Source: Silurus meridionalis (taxonomy: Eukaryota > Chordata > Actinopteri > Siluriformes > Siluridae). From it: 64,000 nt of DNA. The translations under genes were made by a program, and so were the position numbers. Below the pieces are notes generated by a model. That model was given only the letters and a program-made list of their open reading frames with translations. It was not told the origin of the DNA and did no database searches. Of this stretch, positions 40,081-49,847 are shown in pieces. The stretch is from contig NC_060886.1 in assembly GCF_014805685.1 (NCBI RefSeq), positions 19,832,608-19,896,607 of the forward strand. The letters are read 5' to 3'. Each line of letters begins with the position of its first letter. The first letter of the stretch is position 1.

Positions 40081-40235
40081 TTGTAGCCCCTTTCCTTCAG
40101 TTTTTGAGAAAACAGAAGAAATACTTTTATGTTTTTATGTGTTGAGAATAGTTGGCGTTTAATGCCATCCTCTTTACAAATATCAATAAGTGCACAGCTC
40201 TCTTCATAAGACCACACGACTCCGCGACCTGCCAT
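39987..40235 (-). pseudogene. Myb/SANT-like DNA-binding domain fragment of a transposon
   Basis: An 82-residue frame starting MAGRGVVWSYEESCALIDI carries a Trp plus acidic helix start, then YNRTAPQCHVQVKKLRQKY, the pattern of the Myb/SANT-like (MADF-related) domains found in fish transposon accessory proteins and domesticated derivatives. The three-helix domain appears nearly complete, but the frame ends after ISHNSGF where longer relatives continue, consistent with internal deletion of the host element. The codon range 39987-40080 is duplicated in the opposite orientation at 39595-39688. No sign of host use is visible; likely a relic. Confidence 0.6.
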
Positions 40236-40386
40236 GTCAAAAAGTTTTGTGTTTCAGCAGTGACGGAACACGGCTGCAGGTATGGCAAGCCTCCAGGGAC
40301 ATTTGGCGAAACGAAATGAAAAGCGGACCGGGACCACATTGCTTTCACATGTCACAAACAAATCGAACCACAAACGGACCCACAAA

Positions 40387-40432
40387 CGAACCGTACTCAG
40401 ACCACCTCCGGAGGTGGTCTGAGTACGGTTCG
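40387..40432. repeat. 46-bp perfect palindrome
   Basis: Two 23-bp halves meet with no spacer at 40409/40410 (centre ctccggag). It lies inside the Myb-bearing transposon. Confidence 0.95.
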
Positions 40433-40545
40433 CTTCTGGGTCCTTTTAAGGGGTCTGAGATCACTTGGTTTGTTCACATATGCACACTGAACCGCTCCGA
40501 GAGCGTTTGGAGGGCTCAAACGAACTAGGTGTGAAAACACCCTTA

Positions 40546-40850
40546 TATACATAAAAAAAAGTGTGAAACAACTGAAAATATGTCATATTGTAGGTTCTTC
40601 AAAGTAGCCACCTTTTGCTTAGATTACTGCTTTGCACACTCTTGGCATTCTCTTGATGCCTACTTTGAAGAACCTACAATATGACATATTTTCAGTTCAC
40701 TTTTTTGTTATGTATATAAATATACATGTGTTAATTCATAGTTTTGATGCCTTCAGTGTGACTCTACAATTTTCATAGTCATGAAAATAAAGAAAACTCT
40801 TTGAATGAGCAGGTGTGTCCAAACCTTTGGTCTGTACTGTATATATAATA
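40546..40850. mobile_element. Internally deleted Tc1-like element
   Basis: The blocks 40569-40606 and 40660-40697 are near-exact inverted copies, and the interior keeps the ccaccttttgcttagattac and ctttgcacactcttggcatt sub-terminal motifs of a Tc1-like family. The right end, tgtccaaacctttggtctgt, is the terminus that is amplified in the next 250 bp. The transposase is completely absent. Confidence 0.75.
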
Positions 40851-41097
40851 TATATACACTTTTGGTCTGTACTGTATATATATAATATATATAAACTTTT
40901 GGTCTGTACTGTATATATAATATATATACACTTTTGGTCTGTACTGTATATATACTATATATACAGTACAGACCAAAAGTTTGGGGACACAAGGTGTGTC
41001 CAAACTTTTGGTCTGTACTGTATATATACTATATATACAGTACAGACCAAAAGTTTGGGGACACAAGGTGTGTCCAAACTTTTGGTCTGTACTGTAT
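40811..41097. repeat. Array of Tc1-like termini in alternating orientation
   Basis: Copies of the terminus cttttggtctgtactgtata recur at least six times with AT spacers. Several are head to head, making palindromes centred on tatactatata; the last two units repeat as an 80-bp block containing ttggggacacaaggtgtgtcc. It looks like a satellite seeded by transposon ends. Confidence 0.9.
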
Positions 41098-42329
41098 TTG
41101 TAGGTGCAGAGAAACTGATACATGTGAGAAAACTTCAATTGTCCAAGCACTGAGACACACTTGCTTTCTTTTAGCTCACTCACCATGGTTCAGACTTTCA
41201 AGCTAATTAAAACAAAAGACAATGTTTAAAACACCTCTTCTCTCTTTTTTTTTTTTAATAATATTCCGATTATTGTGTTCTTTTTTTAACCAATACATTT
41301 GCCATTATTATTTGTTGTTATTGCTGTTATTATTATCGCTATGGTTTATGGTTGTGGACAGAAAAGGAAAATCAATGTAAAAATATGATGCCATCGCCAT
41401 GTTCAATTTTGTTTTCTGGCACTTTGCCCGGGTTTGCTGTCGAACCACCTCGAAATCATTCGGTTGTTTTTCACTGCGTCCAGCAATTCATGGACATAAA
41501 AGCAAGTAAAACTCAAGGCCACCAGGGCCGGCTAGTTCTTATTTATTAATTTCTCTGCCTAAATTCCCCTCTAAACTATACTTCAAACAGGAAGGAAGCC
41601 ATTGAAGTAAAACAATTTCAGACAATTAACCCTGCCGTGACTTTGACCCTCAGTCAGATCAGTTCCAAAATCGATTTGCTGCTGGTTGCAATGATAATTC
41701 CAAAAATTAAATCCTATACACACAACTGGAAAAACGTTCTTATTAGAGATGCGCATAAGTGTAATAAGTCCATACACTTTTTGGTAGAGGTTTATAAAGG
41801 ATTGTGACAGAGCTTTTTATCCTCAATCTTTACTAGATTTTAAATAGTTTTAGCACTCCTTCAGAAAAAAGACAGGAAAACTAATACGACAAAGTAAATG
41901 CATGTATGTGGTCACTGTTTATCTCTGCAACACAGTAAGAGGATCTGGTGCTTCTCTCCTGCTGTTGGACAGCATCAGGGAAAAGCAGCCCATGGCATTC
42001 CCGAGACGCCCCACTGTTCCTGGGAATCACTCCCCCTCATTGCCGACTCGGCCGACCCCTCAGGCTTCATCTCTAGCACCTGCTATTACTGAAGGAGTTC
42101 TCTAGGCTGAAGAACTAACAAATGTGGAATAAGTTTACATAGCTCAGTAATAGCATTCAATAATGCCCTATTAGGCTGAGTGTAAATATTCAGTAATGAC
42201 TGCTAATTTCCTGAGCCAGTTTGGCTGGGTGCCAGACGCCCAGGTGTTTGACTTTCCCAGAGCTGTAGACCCTCATTCCCTTCGTCATTAGGAACCTGGT
42301 GCTTCGCGACCAAAGTTACAGTTACACTC

Positions 42330-42505
42330 ACTGTCCACTTTATTTGGAACACATTAGCCAATCCTGTGGCAGCAACCGAAATGCAAAAAGAAATCGTGTA
42401 GAAAACAGGTCAAGCGTTTCAGTTAATGTTCACATCAAACACTAGAATAAGGAAAATGTGTGATCTCAATGTGTGTCATTGATGTTGGTATTAGAGTGTG
42501 TGTGT
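42330..42505 (+). mobile_element. Tc1-like 5' fragment
   Basis: Starts cactgtccactttatttgg and has ggcagcaaccgaaatgca and cagttaatgttcacatcaaac, the left end of a common fish Tc1-like family. The transposase part is lost. Confidence 0.6.
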
Positions 42506-42657
42506 ATATATTAGATTTTGACTGATTGATCTGCTGGCTTTTGTGTATTTTCTTTATTATTCGACATCGACCGAGTGTGCTGCAAATTACACACCAAACT
42601 TCAATCCGAGACACCAAACCGTGCGTGTACATTCCGCGCTTGGTTGAGAAAACTTAA

Positions 42658-42671
42658 CCAGTAGGTGGCAG
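42658..42671 (+). promoter_or_regulatory. CTCF-like motif
   Basis: ccagtaggtggcag fits the CTCF core consensus CCASYAGRKGGCRS at every position. It lies in a GC-richer patch of intron 3. It may come from a dispersed repeat; binding is not shown. Confidence 0.5.
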
Positions 42672-43349
42672 TAGTGCATATTCTGCATCCAAACAGGGAA
42701 AACAGAAGAGCTAGAACTGTGAATATATAGAAAGCAGCGTTTAAACCAGCCGCGATTATTATTATTAGCGGATCTGTGCAGCTTTTTCCAATCATGTCTG
42801 CTAATTTGCAAAGACGAGAGCAAGGATGGTATCCAGCGTGTTCGTTTTTTCTCATGCGCTCATTCGCTAAGCTAAATAGCCAACCAGAGTTGTCTTTCTT
42901 GCGTACGAGCTCTGCCGCTGATTCGACATGCAGAATCAGCCAAATAAACAACTGGCTTCACTGGTTCACCCAGAAGAAAAAAAACCAAAGCCTCCCGACC
43001 CTCAAAAACCACCCGACATTCCCAGACGAGAGTAACATTAGGTAGTCACAGGTACCAAAACCTGGTAACAAGTGCACTGATTGGAGAGGCTTGTGTTGTT
43101 CAATTAATGTTTAATTTAAGCAATTTTCTGTCTCATGTTTTATGAATCAACCGTAACATTTTCTGAAATGAAGGAAAGAAAACCGGCCAAACATATCAGC
43201 CAAAAATATATATATCGACCATTGCCTGCCCTTATATCTAAATATCAGTTGACCTCCTGTGCAGCAAGTAGATACAAAATCACAAATAGACCCTTTTAAG
43301 AAGAGTCTAAAGATGTCACTGTGTTTTAGAGGCTTTTTGCTGCTGGATA

Positions 43350-43350
43350 A

Positions 43351-43384
<34 letters not shown>
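43350..43384. repeat. (CA)n microsatellite
   Basis: Near-pure CA repeat; it is followed by a degenerate SINE-like stretch (43400-43500, cagacagtaacccaaactcagg) related to that at 19960. Confidence 0.9.
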
Positions 43385-43387
<3 letters not shown>

Positions 43388-44134
43388 CCAAAGGGCAATT
43401 AGTTACTGGCATGTTTTTGGAAGGTGAACACAGACAGTAACCCAAACTCAGGATGGAACCCTGGAGCTGTGAGATGGAAATCTGAGCCACTGTGTCACAG
43501 TGCTATTCTTTGATCATGTTAATGTTACAGGGAGAAGAGCCCAAGCGCTACATTGTTGGAGATGTAAGACTTGTCTAAGACATACTGTCATTCTCACAAC
43601 AGAGTCAAGCAACCAGATTTCTGGTACCTGGTAGTGAACTAACAGCGGCTGCTTCATCCTAACTGCACGAATCCTTGTACATCCCCTCATTATTAACCCA
43701 GCATTCTGTGTGCCTTTTCTTCTCTAAAGACATCCACGATAAACTATCGGTCCTATCGAATTTATCTTCATTTCATGTTCAATTGCAGGAGGCTTGAACC
43801 CGTGTATCTCTTGACTTCTCAGCTACATGTTTGGCTGTTTTTAGCTTCTCTGGATCCCACTGCATAAAAACATCTACACGTTTAAATCTGTAATATGTAT
43901 GACTTGCGGTATTTCTGTAGAACCGGTGAAGTGTCACAGTGGGGTTTTTATGCCAACACAAATATTTTTGACTCTGTTGATGAAGTAGAAATGATGCCTT
44001 TAAGTCTCTGCTAAAATATTTGACTTTGCTATGCATTAGCTACTGGAACAGCTTTGTTCATTGTCTCATAAGTCAAGATCTGAGAGATTTAGAGTCATTC
44101 CCTCTCATCTTTTCCTCTGGCAGCCTCAAGGAGA

Positions 44135-44400
44135 ACTGAGTGTTGTTTTAGGTTGTATATGTTGTATGGTTTAGAGACAGTGGCATTGAGTAAAAGACAG
44201 GAGGTGGAGCTGGAGGTAGCAGAGCTGAAGATGTTGAGATGTTCGTTGGGAGTGACGAGGATGGACAAGATTTGAAATGAGTTTATAAGAGGGCCAGCGC
44301 ATGTAGGACGTTTTGGAGACAAGGTGAGGGAGGCGAGATTGAGATGTTTGGACATGTGCAGAGGAGTGACATGTTGCAGGATCTTTGTGAGTGAAGCAGG
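44135..44400 (+). mobile_element. LINE 3' coding fragment
   Basis: The + strand reads YGLETV.LSKRQEVELEVAE and LKMLRCSLGVTRMDKI, then after a stop FIRGPAHVGRFGDKVREARL. This is the C-terminal end of the same LINE family as 8945-9905 and 45456-46150, beyond the point where the first copy stops. Contains stop codons and a frame change. Confidence 0.75.
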
Positions 44401-44609
44401 AATGCACTCCTGATGGGTTGATTGTTTTTGCCAGACATATCGAACACACACTTTCACCCCGGGCAATTAGTCCACCTCTTGCCATGTCCCTCAACCTGCG
44501 GGAACCAACGTGAATTAGAGACATGGAAAAATTCACACAGAGTATAGTTATATGAATCTATGCAACCAGACAAATTCATTCACCACCATCCTGTGCTAAA
44601 ACAAATAGT

Positions 44610-44800
44610 GCTGCAACTTGTGATTATTTTGGTAATCGATTAATCGGACGATTATTTCTCTTCTTCTATTAATCGGTTAATCCGATGTTTTGCTTATTTA
44701 TAACTCTATAAAAACTTAAGGTTAAATAAGGGTATGTATGTATAAAAGTATACTTTAAAAAAAAGAAAAAGCCACATATTGAGATTTAACCATCTTTAAT
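44610..44800. mobile_element. hAT-like terminus (AGTGCTGCAAC family)
   Basis: Starts agtgctgcaacttgtgatta and continues with ggtaatcgattaatcgg, a well-known fish hAT-like end. The right limit is uncertain because another hAT-like piece follows. Confidence 0.55.
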
Positions 44801-44889
44801 TTAGATATTTTAAAGCTTATAGTTGCTGCTTGTTGGCGTGCATGTGGGATTTCCCCTTATACAAATTAACTCATGCTGTTTTTTTATTA

Positions 44890-45285
44890 TTATTATGTGA
44901 TCATGAGCATTTTTAAGCTTTTGAATATCGCTGTGTTTTCGTACTGTCTCTTTTCTTAAGTGATATGCTCGGTAATGAAATTAGTTTTCCCTGCAATTTC
45001 TCTGCTCGCATTTTCTGCGTCTCGTGATCGTACCTCAGCCTTGAAAACTCTTGAATCCAATTATTTATATCAACTGTCCGGTTATTTTGCCACTTTAATT
45101 TAAGCATTGGCGGTGAACGCATCTCCGTTCATTACGTCAACAAATTATGTGATAGAACACGCACATAAAAAGTCATAACATGCAGATTATACGCTCATAA
45201 CTTGTACATTTATTTGGTCGAAGGTGGCAATCTAGGCAAAAATATTACTCGCAAATTATCATTTTAGTCGCAGTCTGGAGCCCTG
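44890..45285 (-). mobile_element. hAT-like terminus (CAGGGCTCCAGA family)
   Basis: Read on the minus strand it begins cagggctccagactgcgact and matches the relic at 18853. A short minus-strand frame (44913-45122) with NWIQEFSRLRYDHETQKM may be a remnant of its N-terminal coding part, but this is weak. Its end abuts the Tc1-like copy at 45290. Confidence 0.65.
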
Positions 45286-45289
45286 ATAT

Positions 45290-46240
45290 TATATAAGGTG
45301 TAACATTATGACCAGTGTAGTGAATTTAACCACAGCCAAATTGTGATGTCTAGATGACTGGGTCAGAACATCTCCAAAACTTGTGGTCTGCTCCCAGTCT
45401 GTAGTGTTCAGTATTTATCAAAAGGGCTCCAAGGGAGAAACAGTGGTGAACCGGAACAGGGTCATTCTTATCCTGTCCATCGTCGTCACTCCCAACGAGA
45501 ACCTCAGCATCTTCAGCTCTGCTACCTCCAGCTCCACCTCCTGTCTTTTACGCAATACCACTGTCTCTAAACCATACAACATCGCAGGTCTCACCACAGT
45601 CCTATAAACTTTCCCTTTCACTCTCGCAGATACACTTCTATCACAAATCACTCCTGCCACTCTTCTCCATTACTGTGCAATGTTGACCCCAGGTACCTGA
45701 ACTCCTCCACCTTCTCCACTTCTTCTCCCTGCAACCGTATCACTCCACTGCCCTCCTTCTCATTCAAACACATGTACTCTGTCTTACTCATACTGACTTT
45801 CATTCCCCTTCTCTCCAGGCTCTTCTCAACCTGCTCACTAATCTCACCACAAATCACAATATCATCCGCAAACATCATAGTCCACGGAGACACCTCCCTG
45901 ACCCTTTCCGTCAACCTGTCCATCACCACTGCAAACCGGAAAGGGCTCAGAGAAGATCCTTGATGCAGTCCAACCTCCACCTTGAACCAGTCTGTTGTTC
46001 CTACTGCACACTTCACTGCTGTCACACTGTCCTCATACATGTCCTGCACCACACTCACATACTTCTCTGACACACCTGACGTCCTCATACAGTACCACAA
46101 CTCCTCTCTCGGCCTGGCTTCCACTACTGTTTCCCATAACTTCATAAGGTTGTTAATGCTCACAACTGTTTTAACATCAAAAAGGGGACCAACACAATAT
46201 TAGGCAGGTGGTCATAATGTTATGCCTGATCGGTCTATAT
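45290..46240 (+). mobile_element. Tc1-like element split by a LINE
   Basis: Left piece 45290-45455 and right piece 46150-46240 carry the terminus gtaacattatgacca and its inverse tggtcataatgttatgcc. The left piece also keeps the helix-turn-helix coding blocks (ccaaattgtgatgtctagat, gactgggtcagaacatctcc). It is the same family as 34345-34814, in the opposite orientation. The LINE fragment at 45456-46150 lies inside it. Confidence 0.75.
45456..46150 (-). mobile_element. LINE reverse transcriptase fragment lacking motif A
   Basis: Minus-strand frames encode LMKLWETVVEARPREELWYC, GVSEKYVSVVQDMYED, GLHQGSSLSPF, FADDIVICGE and, in another frame, VRPAMLYGLETVVLRKRQEV. Compared with the copy at 8945, about 60 residues between VVEAR and REEL are gone, including the catalytic FVDLEKAYD motif. 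A frameshift near 45655 separates palm and thumb. Inactive. Confidence 0.85.
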
Positions 46241-46862
46241 TGTGCATAGTTTACTAATTGTACGTGTTCTGTAAAAAGAGAATCATGTACAATTCCACCT
46301 ACAACTTTGTGATGATTGAACAGTGTAAAGCCAAAGTAGTGAAGGGACAAACGCAAAAAACATCTGCTTTACTGCATAGTTGGAATTCAGTTAGAGAAAA
46401 GACATTTATAAAATGCTGTAAATCAAATGTACAATATTGATTTGCAGTATTTCATAAATTTACCAATATACTTCTGACTGATCACCTTTATCATGACTGA
46501 CCTGGTCTCTTCCAGGATGACTCTGCCCCTTTTGACTACAGGAAGGCTAAATGTATTAAATATTGGGTACGTTTCCCCGATATGTTTTTTAACAGACCCT
46601 GGCCTGACCAAACACTTCTGGAAGATTTTGCACCATTATCACAAATATCTGTTGGACAAAATTAAGTTTTTTGCTTTAGCACAGTTCCTGGGACATGTCA
46701 CCATGCATTGAGGCTGGCAGCTGGTCCAACTCCTTACTGAGACACTGGGCTGGTTTTCCTTTCATTTGTCACCTCTCCATGTTTTTTCGGAAGGAAAGTA
46801 ATTTACACCACACTTCTGATGAATATGGCTCCTGCTGGTCTGAGCCAATGCACCTTTGTCTG

Positions 46863-46864
<2 letters not shown>

Positions 46865-46898
<34 letters not shown>

Positions 46899-46950
46899 CA
46901 GTGTGTCATACAGAATTTTTACAAGCATATCTTTTTGAGTGCCTGTATCT

Positions 46951-47000
<50 letters not shown>

Positions 47001-47151
47001 ATGTGCTTCAACATGAGTACCACATCTTTGAGCATGACTGAATGAGTCAGTGAGGTACAAGGCTGGCAAATGAGAACATCATTTGTTCTGCTTTGAAGAG
47101 AGGTACAATTTCATAGACACTTGGGCAGTGCATTCTTTGAGACATGGAACC

Positions 47152-47186
<35 letters not shown>

Positions 47187-47611
47187 ATGCAAGTGACATG
47201 CAACAGTTGTCTGATATGTATCAGCTGTGGTCTGGACTTTGTACTTGAAAAGTCAGTTTTAGTCAATTGCTGAAATCATCTCAACCACCCAATGTTTTTG
47301 TCAGTTCACCTCCCACTTTTTTCCCCCTCCCTTTATGTTCACTCTTTCCTGTTTCCTGTAAATGTTCATTCATCTTTTTTTTTCTGGTAGCCCACCACTT
47401 CATTAAAAATCTTTCAGTAAAATGCTGCACACCAGTCAAAGGCTGTGTTCCAGATGCAAACTCCTCTCTGACTCCATGTGGAATAGTGCATCTGTTTGTC
47501 TGTTCATCTGTTCATCAATCCTTACACACAAACACACACAGGGACACTTATGTATACGTTGCTGTGATCTGGAATATGTCAGAGGGCTCCAGTCTCCGTA
47601 AAGCAGATCGC

Positions 47612-47679
<68 letters not shown>

Positions 47680-47894
47680 GTTAGTTAGTAAGGCACTTGT
47701 GGCTTGTGTGATTAGTTGTATTTTTTTGTGGGAAAGTGAAAAATGAGAGTATTGCCACAAGAGGAGGGATAGGGGTATAGAAGTATGTGCACCGTGCTGA
47801 ATTAATTTGCTTGAACCCTTCAGCGGGTTCTCATTTCCGCAGCACAAACTTCTCATCCGTCTAGAATCAGGATTATATACCTGCACAGCTGCGG

Positions 47895-47971
<77 letters not shown>

Positions 47972-48000
47972 AGGGGCGGGGTGTAAGTTGTGAGCTAGAC
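46865..48000. repeat. Dense microsatellite belt
   Basis: Poly-T (46865-46894), (TG)n at 46953-46998, 47151-47170, 47614-47680 and 47897-47970. Between them is AT-rich sequence with no recognised gene; the long frame at 47267-47746 is largely read through the TG repeat. Confidence 0.9.
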
Positions 48001-48756
48001 AGAGAACTCAGATTGAAAAACGTTTGGAAGGGCATATTGACAAAAGGCCATGATTGGGCATGAAAGATTATTGAGTTTAATATGTAAATATCAGAGAAGC
48101 CTTGGTTAATGGAGTATAGAACAGAGAAGATTCTGATCTTTAAAATGATCTTATTGGGAGTAGGCCTGAGATGATTTATTATAGCATTGGGAATCATAGA
48201 TCATCTATTGCAATGGCGAACCAATTGGACGATTTAAATGTCTGTCGGAATAAATGTGGTGCCTGCAGCTTTAAGATAAAAAGAAATAAGTTGTATTGGA
48301 TCTCCTAATGTGTGTTTTTCTTTTGCCTTTTTTGAGAGTCCTTGCTACACTTTAATTGCCTGACGTCTGACTTCAGAGCAAAGCAACAAAACATCTTTTG
48401 CTGCTCCATCTCAGCTTTCTTTGTCTGGCTCTCCTTCGACATCTAGAATGTCTTTTCTCTGAAACATGAACAGAGTTTAAATTAAGAAAGAGAAACAGTG
48501 GGGTGTTGATCAGGGTTTCGCTGTACAACAAGTACCAGGAACAGTTTTATACATCTATTTGACTTTCTCTTGACCTTCGTTACAGCTAATAACCAGATTA
48601 TTTACATTTTATTTTAATTCTCAGTGTTTTTTATGTTAATGACTAATTAATGACAATTAAATGCTAGCAGCTACAGCTGAATTCTAACAAGTGTCTGGTA
48701 TCATTATTATTTTCATTATTATAATATCTATATATAATGCGACAACCAATCGCTAA

Positions 48757-48787
<31 letters not shown>

Positions 48788-49199
48788 TCAATAATTACAT
48801 TTGTTGTTAACGAATGCCGGTTAGATAACACGGCCGCTCGCTCAACCGGCAGCAGGAAAAAGCGTGCGTCCCAAGTCATCCAGGGGATTGGGAGCATTTG
48901 ATATTAAACGCAACAAAGAGTGCTATGGAAGTGCCACAGTGATGCACGAGCACATGAAAAGAAAACGCACCAGTGTCACAGACAAAGGCGAAACATCAGC
49001 AGGCTACATGATGTTCTGGAAATATAACTTAAAAAGCCAACATCAGTCATCTATTATCTTTTCCTTCAACTGCGCCAATTAATGTAAAAGACATCAACTA
49101 TATAAAGCACCGAATTGAATCTTCATGCTCTCCTCTTGCTCCCCACGTGGGTAAACCCTGAACAGTGTACAAAATAAAATCTCTTCAGCGGAGCAGGCT

Positions 49200-49213
49200 G
49201 GGTATAAAAAGCC
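49200..49213 (+). promoter_or_regulatory. TATA-box-like motif in intron 3
   Basis: gggtataaaaagcc fits a TATA box. It lies in a GC-richer patch (about 49120-50110) with a second weaker TATA-like acataaata near 49752. No initiator or downstream exon is proven. Confidence 0.25.
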
Positions 49214-49808
49214 TTGAGGCAGGAGACAGCTCTGATTAACGGGGCTGTTTTCGCTAAGCAGCGCATCTTTTGCGATCTAGAAGACATACGAGCAGAAATT
49301 AGACCAACCACAGCACTGAAATCTCACACTCCTCACTATACAATCTCTTTTATTCTGTTGTCTAATTACAGCTGCTGCCAGCATGTTTTGCGACTGAGCT
49401 AGAGTCTTCCTACCCTCCAGTGGACCGGAATGACAACTGCGCATCCATCATAGAGTTTTACTTTATGTATATTTCTCGGCTCATCTCAGGATCGCAAGTT
49501 GCGTGGATTTACGCTTAGAGCCGGGACCGACCCCCCCCCGTCCCATCTCTTTCTCCTCTCTCCGCCACCCGTTTACTGTGCCCATTCACTGTGCCAGCTC
49601 AGAGCTTCGTGTCCTCCAAGCACAAGCGGAAAAGATGAAATGCTGCATTCATCAAGTGTTCATTAAAGTAGTTGGTGCGTTTTAGAAAGTAAACCCAGTT
49701 CCTAATGAATGCCAGCCGGCTCGCTTTCTCACGCACAAGTGCACGCTCGCACATAAATAGGACGGAGATAAGAGCCGTTGCAGAGCCGGTGTGCTCATGC
49801 ACTCCACT

Positions 49809-49812
49809 TCAT

Positions 49813-49844
<32 letters not shown>
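49809..49844. repeat. (CA)n microsatellite
   Basis: Pure CA repeat in the GC-richer patch of intron 3. Confidence 0.95.

Positions 49845-49847
<3 letters not shown>

Larger units (their letters stand above)
39848..40545 (-). mobile_element. DNA transposon with Myb/SANT-like ORF, internally deleted
   Basis: Termini gttttcacacctagttcg (left) and cgaactaggtgtgaaaacac (right) are inverted copies. The interior carries the Myb/SANT-like frame on the minus strand and a 46-bp palindrome. A Myb-like accessory gene suggests the PIF/Harbinger group, but no DDE transposase is present, so the class is tentative. The left part has been duplicated in inverted form at 39595-39846. Confidence 0.65.

Noticed and set aside
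40753..41206. Tyr/Ile/Val-rich frames on both strands
   Set aside because: They are translations of the palindromic terminal-repeat array.
47267..47746. 159-residue frame in intron 3
   Set aside because: Much of it is read through a (TG)n tract; no homology recognised.
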